Origin: an uncultured Pelagibacteraceae bacterium
GTDB taxonomy: Bacteria; Pseudomonadota; Alphaproteobacteria; Pelagibacterales; Pelagibacteraceae
DNA: 35,064 nt
Direction of reading: 5' to 3'
Assembly (NCBI GenBank): GCA_902630925.1
Contig: CACOWO010000009.1
Location: 1-35,064, forward strand
Shown one piece after another: positions 8,244-16,867 of this stretch; position 1 is the first letter of the stretch, and the number at the start of each line of letters is the position of its first letter. Made by a program: the position numbers and the translations under genes. The notes beneath the pieces are model-generated. The model was not told where the DNA came from, ran no database searches, and saw only the letters and a list, made by a program, of their open reading frames with translations.

Positions 8244-10183
8244 GATAAACACTCCTCATAGTTATTTGTTTCATTATTTGATTTTTGTCCGTTAGAATAA
8301 ACATTCTTTGTTACATCAGTTTGCGATGTATTGTTTACATTTTCGGCTCTTTGGATTGATTTAGATCTGCAGTAATAAAGGCTTTTTAATCCTTTTTTCC
8401 AGGCTTGGAAATGAAGATCATGCAAGTCTTTTTTATGTATGTCTGCAGGTATAAATATATTCACAGATTGGGCTTGTGAAATGTGAGGAGTTCTATCTGC
8501 TCCTAATTCCACTACCCATCTTTGATCTATTTCAAATGCTGTTTTAAAAGTGTCTTTTTCTTCAGCAGTTAAAAAATCTAAATGAGATACTGAACCTTGG
8601 TTAGTTGTAATGCTAGACCAAACATCATCGGTATCTTTTTTATATTTTTGAAGAAGTTTTTTAAGATATTTATTTCTAACATTAAACGAACCAGATAAAG
8701 TTTTATGCGTATAGCTGTTAGCAGCAATAGGTTCAATTCCTGGTGAAGAACCACCACAGATAATTGATATTGAAGCAGTTGGAGCAATTGCTGTTTTATT
8801 AGAAAATCTTTCTTTTATTCCATATTCTGCTGCATCGGGACAAGCTCCTCTTTCTTCTGCCAAGCTAACTGAAGCTGCATCAACTTTCTCTTGAATATTT
8901 TTAAATATTTTTTTATTCCAAACTTTGCTCATTACCGAACCAAAAGGAATATTTTTTTGTTGGAAGTAAGAATGTAAACCCATAACTCCCAAACCAACGC
9001 TTCTTTCTCTCATCGCAGAATATTTCGCATGAGCAAATTCATCAGGCGCTCTATTAATAAAGTCAGTCATTACGTTGTCTAAAAATCTCATCACATCCTC
9101 AATAAATTGAGGATCTTCACTCCATTGATCATATGTATCAATATTTAAAGATGATAAACAACAAACTGCTGTTCTTTGTTTGCCGTCATTATCTTGACCG
9201 GTAGGCAGTGTAATCTCGCTACAGAGGTTAGAGGTTTTTACTTTTAAACCAGCAAGTTTATGATGTTGCGGTATTTGTCTATTAACTGTATCGATAAAAA
9301 CTATATAAGGCTCACCTGTTTCAATTCTCGCTGTTAATAATCTAATCCATAAGTTTCTTGCGGGAATAGTAGATTGAACTGTGCCATCGTAAGGACTTCT
9401 TAAAGCCCATTGTTCACCTGTCTCGACAGCTCTCATAAATTCATCAGTAACTAATACACCGTGATGTAAGTTAAGCGATCTTCTGTTAACATCTCCACCA
9501 GTTGGTCTTCTCATTTCAATAAACTCTTCGATTTCAGGGTGATCAATTTGTAAGTAACATGCAGCAGATCCTCGTCTTAGTGAGCCTTGGCTGATAGCTA
9601 AAGTTAAAGAGTCCATAACTTTGATAAATGGAATTATTCCAGAAGTTTTTCCAACTTTTCCAATTTTTTCACCAATAGATCTCAAGTTTCCCCAATAACT
9701 TCCGATACCGCCACCTCTTGCAGCGAGCCAAACGTTTTCTTCCCAGAGATTTGTTATCCCTTCTAAGCTGTCATTAGCTTCGTTTAAAAAACATGAGATA
9801 GGTAGGCCTCTTTCTGTACCACCATTTGATAAAACTGGTGTTGCGGGCATAAACCATAAATTACTTATGTAGTTATAAATTCTTTGCGCATGTAAATTAT
9901 CGTCAGCATATACACTTGCAACTCTTGCAAATAAATCTTGGAAACTCTCGTTTTGACCTAAATATCTGTCTTGAAGCGTAGCTTTTCCGAAATCAGTTAA
10001 ATTTGCATCTCTAGATCTGTCGATCTTAATTGTGATGCCTCTCTCATTTTGAAATAGTTCTGTCTCACCTGAAAGAGAGAATAAATCAGGTTTCTTAGGA
10101 CCATTATTTCTTTGATCATTTTGGTGCTTTTGGCTTATACTGCCGACAGCTTTCTCTATTGCCAATGATACGTTTTTATTCAT
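8234..10183 (-). CDS. nrdA: Class Ia ribonucleotide reductase alpha subunit
   Basis: Catalytic subunit, 649 residues. Active-site residues can be read: redox cysteines Cys131 (LPISCFL) and one of Cys341/342, the radical site Asn319-Leu-Cys321-Ser-Glu323, the radical-transfer pair in LKSLYYCRSKS, and C-terminal CLSC cysteines (645 and 648) that accept electrons from thioredoxin or glutaredoxin. It lacks the N-terminal ATP-cone of about 90-100 residues found in E. coli NrdA: the conserved body begins by about residue 62. Two NrdR-box-like sites lie upstream of its start. It forms an operon with nrdB. Confidence 0.96.
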   Translation of the reverse strand: MNKNVSLAIEKAVGSISQKHQNDQRNNGPKKPDLFSLSGETELFQNERGITIKIDRSRDANLTDFGKATLQDRYLGQNESFQDLFARVASVYADDNLHAQRIYNYISNLWFMPATPVLSNGGTERGLPISCFLNEANDSLEGITNLWEENVWLAARGGGIGSYWGNLRSIGEKIGKVGKTSGIIPFIKVMDSLTLAISQGSLRRGSAACYLQIDHPEIEEFIEMRRPTGGDVNRRSLNLHHGVLVTDEFMRAVETGEQWALRSPYDGTVQSTIPARNLWIRLLTARIETGEPYIVFIDTVNRQIPQHHKLAGLKVKTSNLCSEITLPTGQDNDGKQRTAVCCLSSLNIDTYDQWSEDPQFIEDVMRFLDNVMTDFINRAPDEFAHAKYSAMRERSVGLGVMGLHSYFQQKNIPFGSVMSKVWNKKIFKNIQEKVDAASVSLAEERGACPDAAEYGIKERFSNKTAIAPTASISIICGGSSPGIEPIAANSYTHKTLSGSFNVRNKYLKKLLQKYKKDTDDVWSSITTNQGSVSHLDFLTAEEKDTFKTAFEIDQRWVVELGADRTPHISQAQSVNIFIPADIHKKDLHDLHFQAWKKGLKSLYYCRSKSIQRAENVNNTSQTDVTKNVYSNGQKSNNETNNYEECLSCQ

Positions 10184-10216
10184 ATTTTACTTATTTTCTT
10201 CGATTTATTAACAAAA

Positions 10217-10232
10217 CAACTATATGTTGTGT
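10217..10232. promoter_or_regulatory. Putative NrdR box, proximal
   Basis: CAACTATATGTTGTGT matches 13 of 16 positions of the NrdR box consensus (acaCwATATaTwGtgt, from memory), 34 bases upstream of nrdA. NrdR represses ribonucleotide reductase genes in most bacteria. A second copy lies 31 bp away. Confidence 0.55.
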
Positions 10233-10247
10233 TACAATATAGTTAAT

Positions 10248-10263
10248 ATACTATATACGATCG
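10248..10263. promoter_or_regulatory. Putative NrdR box, distal
   Basis: ATACTATATACGATCG matches about 10 of 16 positions of the same consensus, with a good left half and a poor right half. The start-to-start distance from the proximal box is 31 bp, the spacing normally seen for paired NrdR boxes (three helix turns). The spacing is the main support. Confidence 0.45.
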
Positions 10264-10368
10264 AAATCAATAGAACATTATAAGAACATTTAAATAATTT
10301 TGCAAGTGGAAAATTTTGTTAACAAACATTTAATAACAAAAGCCCTTATTCTTTAGTATTTATAGTTA

Positions 10369-11811
10369 ATGAAAATCAATCCAAACGGTTTTAGAGAGTA
10401 TGACGCTAGATGGCTTTTTGAAAAAGACATCGATTTAGAGGGAATCACAAATTTAGGCAAAGGATTAGGTTCTCAAATAATTAAACACACAAATAAATCC
10501 AATCCAAGAGTAGTAGTTGGCCATGATTACAGGTCCTATAGTGAGTCTATTAAAAAAGCTCTAATAAATGGTTTAATCTCAACAGGGTGTCATATTGAAG
10601 ATATAGGCTTATCACTGTCCCCAACTGTTTACTTCGCACAATTTAATCTAAATTCTGATGCCATAGCAATGGTGACGGCTAGTCATAATGAAAATGGTTG
10701 GACTGGGGTAAAGATGGGTATCAAAAAAGGTTTGACCCATGCACCTGGGGAAATGAGTGAACTAAAAGACATTACATTAAATAAGAAGTTTGTTAATGGA
10801 AAGGGTTCAATAAAAAAAATAGATAATTTTAAGAATGTCTATTCTAATGATTTAATAAAAAAAAATAAGATCAATAAGAAAATTAAAGCCGTTGTTGCTT
10901 GTGGAAATGGAACAGCAGGAGTTTTTGCGCCTGAAATCTTAAGAGGTATTGGTTGCGAGGTGATAGAATTAGATTGTAATCTAGACTGGTCATTTCCAAA
11001 ATATAACCCTAACCCTGAAGATCTTGAAATGCTTCACGCAATAGCAAAAGCAGTAAAAGATAGTAATGCTGATGTTGGCTTTGGTTTTGATGGAGATGGC
11101 GATAGATGTGGCGTAATTGATGATAAAGGAAATGAAATATACTCTGATAAAATAGGATTATTAGTTGCTCGGAACTTAGCATCGAAACATCAAGCCTCAA
11201 AATTCATTGTGGATGTAAAATCAACAGGTCTTTATGCTAAAGATAAAGTTCTTTTAGAAAATAATTGTAAAACAATTTACTGGAAGACTGGACACTCGCA
11301 TATAAAAAGAAAAGTTAACCTAGAAAAAGCTTTGGCAGGATTTGAAAAGAGTGGACATTTCTTTTTTAACCAACCTTTAGGATATGGGTACGATGACGGA
11401 ATAAATTCAGCAATACAAGTTTGTCATTTATTAACTAATCAAAACAAAAAGATGAGTGAAATTATTAATGAGTTACCCAAAACATATCAATCTCCAACTA
11501 TGGCGCCATTCTGCAAAGATGAAGAGAAATATAAAGTTGTAGAAGAAATGAAAAAAAAAGTTGAAAATCTAAAAAAACAGAATATTAAAATAGATAATCA
11601 ATCAATCACAGAAGTTTTAACTGTTAATGGAGTAAGATTTTCTTTAAAAGATGGATCTTGGGGTTTAATTAGGGCCTCATCAAATAAACCCTCTCTTGTT
11701 GTAGTTACTGAAAGCCCTACCTCAGACAAAAGAAAGAAAAATATTTTTTATTTCATAGATAAATTATTACAAAAAACTGGAAAAATTGGTGAATACGATC
11801 AAAAGATTTAA
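10369..11811 (+). CDS. Phosphomannomutase/phosphoglucomutase
   Basis: Alpha-D-phosphohexomutase of the AlgC/ManB type, 480 residues. It interconverts hexose 1- and 6-phosphates and so supplies mannose-1-P or glucose-1-P for nucleotide sugars. The phosphoserine loop TASHNENG has Ser105. The metal loop DGDGDR carries Asp241, Asp243 and Asp245. The sugar-binding segment GYGYDDG is a variant of the usual GEMSGH-like loop. The C-terminal phosphate-binding RASSNKPSLVV is present. It could supply glucose-1-P to the dTDP-sugar enzymes further along the window. Its stop overlaps the next, convergent gene by 4 bp. Confidence 0.9.
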   Translation: MKINPNGFREYDARWLFEKDIDLEGITNLGKGLGSQIIKHTNKSNPRVVVGHDYRSYSESIKKALINGLISTGCHIEDIGLSLSPTVYFAQFNLNSDAIAMVTASHNENGWTGVKMGIKKGLTHAPGEMSELKDITLNKKFVNGKGSIKKIDNFKNVYSNDLIKKNKINKKIKAVVACGNGTAGVFAPEILRGIGCEVIELDCNLDWSFPKYNPNPEDLEMLHAIAKAVKDSNADVGFGFDGDGDRCGVIDDKGNEIYSDKIGLLVARNLASKHQASKFIVDVKSTGLYAKDKVLLENNCKTIYWKTGHSHIKRKVNLEKALAGFEKSGHFFFNQPLGYGYDDGINSAIQVCHLLTNQNKKMSEIINELPKTYQSPTMAPFCKDEEKYKVVEEMKKKVENLKKQNIKIDNQSITEVLTVNGVRFSLKDGSWGLIRASSNKPSLVVVTESPTSDKRKKNIFYFIDKLLQKTGKIGEYDQKI

Positions 11812-12638
11812 AGATTAAAATATTCGTATAAGAATTTAGTTCCAATAATTATTAAAAATAACCCGAAATACTTCGTCATCTTTTTTTTATTAATTCTATG
11901 ACTAGCTTTTGCTCCTAGCCTTGCCATAAATGCTGTTATTGGAAAGAATATTAAAAATGCGGGGATATTCAAAAATCCTATGCTTAAAGGCAAATCCGCA
12001 TTTAAATAATTACCTGAGAAAAGAAAACCTATCGTGCCAAATAAAGCTATTATAAAACCAATAGCAGCTGCACTTCCTATCGCTTTATTTATTGGATAAC
12101 CGAAAAACTTTAAAATCGGGACATTCATTACTGCACCGCCTATGCCCATTGGAGCTGAAACAAAACCAGTAATTACTCCTGAGATTATTTTAGCCGGTAA
12201 ACCCATCTTAATTGAAAGATCAGACTCTTTCTCTTTTAAAAATAATAAATAGAAAGCTAGAATATAAACAACAACTGTAAAAAATAATATCAAAGGTTTT
12301 GTTTTTAAACCTGCTGCTAATATGGTTCCAAGTATTACTCCAATAATTACAAACACTCCGTAACCCTTCACTACATTGAAATCGACTGCATTATGTTGAT
12401 GGTGAGTTAAAACTGAAACGATTGAGGTTGGAATAATTATTCCAAATGAAGTTCCCACTGCTAAATGCATTAAATACTCTGGTTCAATTCCAGCAGCACC
12501 AAAAATATAAAATAAGATTGGCACAGTGATTAATCCTCCCCCAATACCAAATAAACCTGCAGCAAAACCTGCTGGTATAGCTGTAATGACCATTATTAAA
12601 ATTAAATAAATTGTCTCCGGTTGAAAAAGAATATCCAA
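11808..12638 (-). CDS. TauE/SafE-family sulfite/anion exporter-like membrane protein
   Basis: A 276-residue protein with about eight hydrophobic helices and the paired motifs of the TauE/SafE family: GLFGIGGGLITVP in the N-terminal half and SAPMGIGGAVMNVPIL in the C-terminal half. Members export sulfite, sulfoacetate or related organosulfur anions, but substrates are rarely known. The start is TTG, 2 bp after the dusA stop, with a weak AGAAAGA site; no earlier ATG fits. It is probably co-transcribed after rpoZ-dusA. The stop overlaps the phosphohexomutase stop. Confidence 0.85.
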   Translation of the reverse strand: MDILFQPETIYLILIMVITAIPAGFAAGLFGIGGGLITVPILFYIFGAAGIEPEYLMHLAVGTSFGIIIPTSIVSVLTHHQHNAVDFNVVKGYGVFVIIGVILGTILAAGLKTKPLILFFTVVVYILAFYLLFLKEKESDLSIKMGLPAKIISGVITGFVSAPMGIGGAVMNVPILKFFGYPINKAIGSAAAIGFIIALFGTIGFLFSGNYLNADLPLSIGFLNIPAFLIFFPITAFMARLGAKASHRINKKKMTKYFGLFLIIIGTKFLYEYFNL

Positions 12639-12640
12639 AA

Positions 12641-13624
12641 TTATCTTTCTAAAGATACAGGATTTGTTTTTCTAACCTGGTCCATTATATGATTTACTTT
12701 TTGAAGGTCGGCGTCTCTGATGCACAAATTTTTAGAAAGATATTGTTTCCAAGTTCTAGATCCATTTTGACCATGAAATAATCCTACGGTATGTCTCATA
12801 ATATGATTTAATTGAACGCCTTTAGTTGTTTCCTCTTGAATGTATGGAATTAATTTTTCCATTACTTCACTTCTAGTGGGAACATTTTCATTGTTAAAAA
12901 TATCTTTTTCAATATCTGCTAGAAAATATGGTGAATGATATATTGCTCTTCCTATCATAGCACCGTCTACTTTTGATAAATGATTTTTAATATCTTGGGT
13001 GGTTTTTATTCCACCATTAATAATAATTTCATCATTTTTAAAATAGTCTTTTAATAGGTAGACAAATTCATATCTAAGAGGTGGTATATTTAAATTTTCT
13101 TTAGGGCTTAATTTTTTTAGTAAAGCTTTCCTTGCGTGAATTATAAATTTTTTTGATCCAGCATCTTTAGTCGTTTGAATAAAAGATTTTAAAAATTCAA
13201 AATTTTCCACTTCATTGTAACCAATTCTTGTTTTAATTGTTACTGGTAGCTTTGTGGCTTTAGACATGGCCTCAATGCATTTAGCTACAAGATCTGGTTC
13301 TTGCATTAAACAAGCACCAAATTTATTTTTTTGAACTTTTTTACTAGGGCAACCTAAGTTCAAATTAATTTCTTTATATCCGTAATCTTCTGAAATTTTA
13401 CAAGCCTCTGCAAGTTCATTAGGATTTGAACCTCCGACTTGTAAAGTAACAGGATTAGAAATTTTTTTAAAAGATAATAATTTATCTCTATCCCCTCTTA
13501 TGATTGCATTAGCTACAATCATTTCTGAATATAAATGAATATTTTTACTTATAAGACTTAAAAAATATATTTCATGTTTATCAGTGCAATCCATCATTGG
13601 TGCAACTGAAACAGTTTTCGTCAT
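12641..13624 (-). CDS. dusA: tRNA-dihydrouridine(20/20a) synthase
   Basis: FMN enzyme that reduces uridine to dihydrouridine in the D-loop of tRNA. The DusA subtype is indicated by APMMDCTDKH at the N-terminus (normally APMMDWTD), the catalytic Cys in NLGCPS, the RNA-contacting HARKALLKKLSPKENLNIPPL segment and the DGAMIGRAIY FMN site. At 327 residues it has the usual length. It starts 3 bp after the rpoZ stop and is followed 2 bp later by the exporter, so rpoZ-dusA-exporter form a compact operon. Confidence 0.94.
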   Translation of the reverse strand: MTKTVSVAPMMDCTDKHEIYFLSLISKNIHLYSEMIVANAIIRGDRDKLLSFKKISNPVTLQVGGSNPNELAEACKISEDYGYKEINLNLGCPSKKVQKNKFGACLMQEPDLVAKCIEAMSKATKLPVTIKTRIGYNEVENFEFLKSFIQTTKDAGSKKFIIHARKALLKKLSPKENLNIPPLRYEFVYLLKDYFKNDEIIINGGIKTTQDIKNHLSKVDGAMIGRAIYHSPYFLADIEKDIFNNENVPTRSEVMEKLIPYIQEETTKGVQLNHIMRHTVGLFHGQNGSRTWKQYLSKNLCIRDADLQKVNHIMDQVRKTNPVSLER

Positions 13625-13627
13625 AAT

Positions 13628-14128
13628 TTACTCTGATTTATTTTCTTCTTCTACAGGAGCTTCGTCACTTAATTCAAGCGGAGCTTCTTCAGTATCTAAA
13701 TTTTCTTCTTTAATTTCAGGCTGTTCAGCTTTAAGTTCTGATAAGGCTTCATCAGCTAAGCTAGGTTTTTTAACTTCTGGAATTCTTCTAGTTCTTTTTG
13801 ATGGCAGAATTGCTACACCACTTTTTGAGACTTGACCTTTGTATAAATTTTCAAAATCATCATTAGTCTCCTCTTCTGTTTCTTCTTGTTGCTCAACTTC
13901 GTCTGGCTCTTTTCTAAGTCTCTTAATTGCGCTTGCCTCAACTTCTTTAACATCAATTTTTCCATCACCAATTTCTCGTAAAGAAATTATAGTTCTCTTA
14001 TCGTTATCTTCTTCAACAAGCATTGGAGATCCAGCATTTAATTGAACTGTTCGTTCTTTAGCTAAAAGAACTAAGTCATATTGATTATCAACTTTTTCTA
14101 AACAGTCTTCTACGGTAATTCTTGCCAT
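13628..14128 (-). CDS. rpoZ: RNA polymerase omega subunit with long acidic tail
   Basis: The first 65-70 residues are a standard omega core: MARITVEDCLEKVDNQYDLVLLAKER, then the GD-x-VKEVEASAIKRLRK-like segment. Omega helps assemble the beta-prime subunit and binds ppGpp in many proteobacteria. From about residue 75 to 166 the protein is low complexity and very rich in Glu and Asp, broken by a short basic patch (LPSKRTRRIPEVKK). Most bacterial omegas are about 70-130 residues, so this tail is long. It is first in the operon with dusA. Confidence 0.92.
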   Translation of the reverse strand: MARITVEDCLEKVDNQYDLVLLAKERTVQLNAGSPMLVEEDNDKRTIISLREIGDGKIDVKEVEASAIKRLRKEPDEVEQQEETEEETNDDFENLYKGQVSKSGVAILPSKRTRRIPEVKKPSLADEALSELKAEQPEIKEENLDTEEAPLELSDEAPVEEENKSE

Positions 14129-14168
14129 GATGGATGTTATTTATTCAATTAGGTTTAATAAATCAAGC

Positions 14169-15386
14169 TTAATTTGGCAACCTTATGGGTTCAACTGTTT
14201 TTCTGATTAATATTAATAAAGCTAGGGAAATAACGACGTAAGCAGCTCCCGCAAAAGCAATATTTTCTATAGTAAATCCTTTATCGATCAACAAACCGAA
14301 AACTGCTGTGCCGAAAGCAGTAGAAAAAACCATGAATGCAGTTGTTAGAGCTTTTATACTTCCAATATATTTTACTCCATATATCTCAGCCCAAGTAGAA
14401 GAACCTAGAATATTTGCTAAGCCGTTAGAAACTCCTATTAAACCAAGAAAAATATAAGCAAACACCTCATGATCAAAACAAAATAAAGTAATCATAGCAA
14501 ATAATAATGGTATATTCATATACATAATAAGTTTTCTTCCTGTAAATTTATCTACTAAAAAACCTGAAACGAATAGCGTAGCTATCGACGTTATTGAATA
14601 AACCATAAATGCTTTAGGTATAGTATAAATTGCCCACATTTTTGATTCAGAGATAAAAGATTGATAAACAAAAACTCCTGTCGCTATCCAAGGCATCGCA
14701 AGCATGTTTAAAGAAACAATATAAAATCTATAATCTTTTAAAACATCTCTTCTTCTCCAACTTTTAATTTTAAGTTTTTTATCGCCAGGATTAGGATCTA
14801 CCTCTCTTGAGTCTAGTTTTACTGACTTAATTGTATTTAAAATTACAAAAGGCAAAAATAGAATTATTAGTATTGCAATTCCTTGCCAGACAGTTCTCCA
14901 TGAATAAATAAGGAAAAAATAAGTTATAAGAACTGGTAAAATAAATTCTGCTGTAGATAAACCAAACCAAATTGTACTTAAAGCCTTTCCTCTAGATTTT
15001 TCGAAAAATCTGGAAATGGTTGTCGTGGAAGTATGACTCATTAAACCTTGTCCAGAAAATCTCATTAAGAAAATTCCAATTGCTAAAAGGTAAATACTAT
15101 TTATAAATGAAAAAAATAATGAAGAAGCAAATAATAATATAATTACAAATAATGAATAATTTAAAATTCTATAATCATCTATTTTTTTTCCAACCCAAAT
15201 AAGAAGCAAACTTGAAAAAATAGTTGCGCTTGCATAGATGCTGCCGAATTGACCATGGGTAATATCAAGTTCATTTCTTATCGGTGCGTTAAACAATCCC
15301 AAAAAAAAGCTCTGTCCAAAACTAGAAAAAAATGTAAATATAAATCCAAATATAATTACTTTTTTATTTAACGTGAGGTTAATCAT
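14169..15386 (-). CDS. Major facilitator superfamily transporter
   Basis: About 405 residues with twelve hydrophobic helices and a central basic loop (residues 190-215). MFS features include the WVGKKIDDYR loop after helix 2 and the matching SGFLVDKFTGRK in the second half. It resembles organic-anion carriers of the monocarboxylate/oxalate-formate type, but the substrate is not determinable. The only reasonable start, ATG at 15386, lies just 2 bp from the ATG of the divergent dehydrogenase gene, suggesting linked function or control, perhaps uptake and reduction/oxidation of a small hydroxyacid. Confidence 0.85.
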   Translation of the reverse strand: MINLTLNKKVIIFGFIFTFFSSFGQSFFLGLFNAPIRNELDITHGQFGSIYASATIFSSLLLIWVGKKIDDYRILNYSLFVIILLFASSLFFSFINSIYLLAIGIFLMRFSGQGLMSHTSTTTISRFFEKSRGKALSTIWFGLSTAEFILPVLITYFFLIYSWRTVWQGIAILIILFLPFVILNTIKSVKLDSREVDPNPGDKKLKIKSWRRRDVLKDYRFYIVSLNMLAMPWIATGVFVYQSFISESKMWAIYTIPKAFMVYSITSIATLFVSGFLVDKFTGRKLIMYMNIPLLFAMITLFCFDHEVFAYIFLGLIGVSNGLANILGSSTWAEIYGVKYIGSIKALTTAFMVFSTAFGTAVFGLLIDKGFTIENIAFAGAAYVVISLALLILIRKTVEPIRLPN

Positions 15387-15388
15387 TA

Positions 15389-16258
15389 ATGAGTTGTAAA
15401 GTTTCTTTCATAGGTCTTGGTGTAATGGGTTATCCCATGGCTGGTTATATATCAAAAGCTGGTCACAATGTAACCGTTTATAATCGTACTAAAGCTAAAG
15501 CTGAAAAGTGGGCAAAGGAATATAAAGGTAATGTTGCTGATACTCCAATGGATGCTGCTAAAGATAGTGATTTTATTTTTACATGTGTTGGAAACGATAA
15601 TGATTTAAGAGAAGTTACTTTAGGTGACAAAGGATTGTTTAAAACTGCAAAAAAAGGTTCAATCTACATAGATAATACTACTGCCTCAGCAAACATTGCG
15701 AGAGAGTTATATAAAGAAGCAAAAGCAAAAGGTTTTGATTTCTTAGATGCTCCTATTTCGGGAGGACAAGCTGGAGCTGAAGGTGGAATTTTAACTGTAA
15801 TGGTTGGAGGAGATGAAGCGCCATTTAAAAAAGCTGAGCCAGTTATTGATTGTTATAGTAAAAAAATAAAATTATTAGGTCCATCTGGAAGTGGCCAGTT
15901 AACCAAAATGGTAAATCAAATTTGCATTGCAGGTCTTGTGCAAGGACTGTCAGAAGCAATAAATTTTGGAATGAATGCAGGATTAAATATGCATGATGTT
16001 ATAGAGGTAATTTCAAAAGGTGCTGCTCAGTCTTGGCAGATGGAAAATAGACATAAAACAATGATTGAAGATAAGTTTGATTATGGTTTTGCTGTTGATT
16101 GGATGAGAAAAGATCTAAAAATTGCTATGGATGAAGCTAAAAAGAATAATTCACCTTTACCTATCACAAAAATAATTGATGAATATTATGCTGAAGTACA
16201 AAAAATGGGTGGCCAAAGATGGGATACTTCGAGCTTAATCAAAAGATTTAGAAAATAA
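15389..16258 (+). CDS. Beta-hydroxyacid dehydrogenase (3-hydroxyisobutyrate / tartronate-semialdehyde reductase type)
   Basis: NAD(P)-dependent oxidoreductase with the Rossmann motif GLGVMG at residues 9-14, the substrate-binding DAPISGGQAGAEGG at 120-133 and the catalytic Lys173 in GQLTKMVNQ. Length (289) is standard. Possible substrates are 3-hydroxyisobutyrate, tartronate semialdehyde, glyoxylate or succinic semialdehyde; motifs do not decide. A GAGG site 10 bases upstream lies inside the start of the divergent MFS gene. The following gene starts directly after the stop. Confidence 0.9.
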   Translation: MSCKVSFIGLGVMGYPMAGYISKAGHNVTVYNRTKAKAEKWAKEYKGNVADTPMDAAKDSDFIFTCVGNDNDLREVTLGDKGLFKTAKKGSIYIDNTTASANIARELYKEAKAKGFDFLDAPISGGQAGAEGGILTVMVGGDEAPFKKAEPVIDCYSKKIKLLGPSGSGQLTKMVNQICIAGLVQGLSEAINFGMNAGLNMHDVIEVISKGAAQSWQMENRHKTMIEDKFDYGFAVDWMRKDLKIAMDEAKKNNSPLPITKIIDEYYAEVQKMGGQRWDTSSLIKRFRK

Positions 16259-16867
16259 GTGTCACAAGAAATTGTAAGTTACTACGAAGATTTCAAAGAG
16301 ATTGAAAAAAAGATTTGGAATCTTTTAACTAACGCAGTAACTGATCGCTCTTCTGAATTTAGAACACCTGTATTTATTTGTGGTAATGATAAAGATTTAG
16401 ACGGAAGAGTTGTTGTATTAAGAAAAGCTGATCAAAAAAGTAGCTTTGTTCAATATCATAGTGACATCAGATCATCAAAAATTGAAAAGATAAAAAAAAA
16501 TCCAAACTGTTCAATCTTGTTTTACGGCAAACAAGAGAAAATACAGCTAAGATTAAAAACAGAGTGTAAAGTTCACTTTAATGATGGTGTTACAAAAGAC
16601 TCTTGGGATAAAACAGGTCATATAAGTAGGAAATGTTATCTCGTTACTAATGGACCAGGAACTGAGTCAGATAAACCAACCTCAGGTCTAGATAATAAAT
16701 TTGATAACTTTGATTACACAAAAGAAGAAAGTGAAGCTGGTTATAAAAACTTTTGTGTTATTAGATGTAAAGTTAAAAGTATAGAGTGGTTATACTTAGC
16801 TGCAAAAGGGCACCGTAGAGCTTTTTTTGATTTAGAAAATAACAAAAAAAATTGGTTAGTTCCCTAG
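16259..16867 (+). CDS. Pyridoxamine 5'-phosphate oxidase-like FMN-binding protein
   Basis: 202 residues with the split-barrel FMN fold of the PNPOx-like family. The N-terminal part resembles RTPVFICGNDKDLDGRVVVLR, then SDIRSSKIEKIKKNPNCSILFY, and a C-terminal IEWLYLAAKGHRRAFF segment like that of PdxH relatives. True PdxH ends in a conserved RLxP-type substrate motif that is not present, so the substrate may differ. The start is GTG immediately after the stop of the dehydrogenase gene (0 bp gap), so the two are co-transcribed. Its stop overlaps the next convergent gene in CTAG. Confidence 0.8.
   Translation: MSQEIVSYYEDFKEIEKKIWNLLTNAVTDRSSEFRTPVFICGNDKDLDGRVVVLRKADQKSSFVQYHSDIRSSKIEKIKKNPNCSILFYGKQEKIQLRLKTECKVHFNDGVTKDSWDKTGHISRKCYLVTNGPGTESDKPTSGLDNKFDNFDYTKEESEAGYKNFCVIRCKVKSIEWLYLAAKGHRRAFFDLENNKKNWLVP

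Larger units (their letters stand above)
10184..10368. other. Divergent intergenic region nrdA / phosphohexomutase (largest gap in window)
   Basis: This 185-bp stretch is the longest without a gene. It holds the two NrdR-like boxes near nrdA. In addition, a 7-bp inverted repeat (ATATAGT / ACTATAT, 10237-10256) overlaps the distal box, and GTTAAC lies at about 10318-10323. No ORF, RNA gene or terminator is visible. Promoters for both flanking genes must lie here, but no convincing -35/-10 pair could be fixed. Confidence 0.6.
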
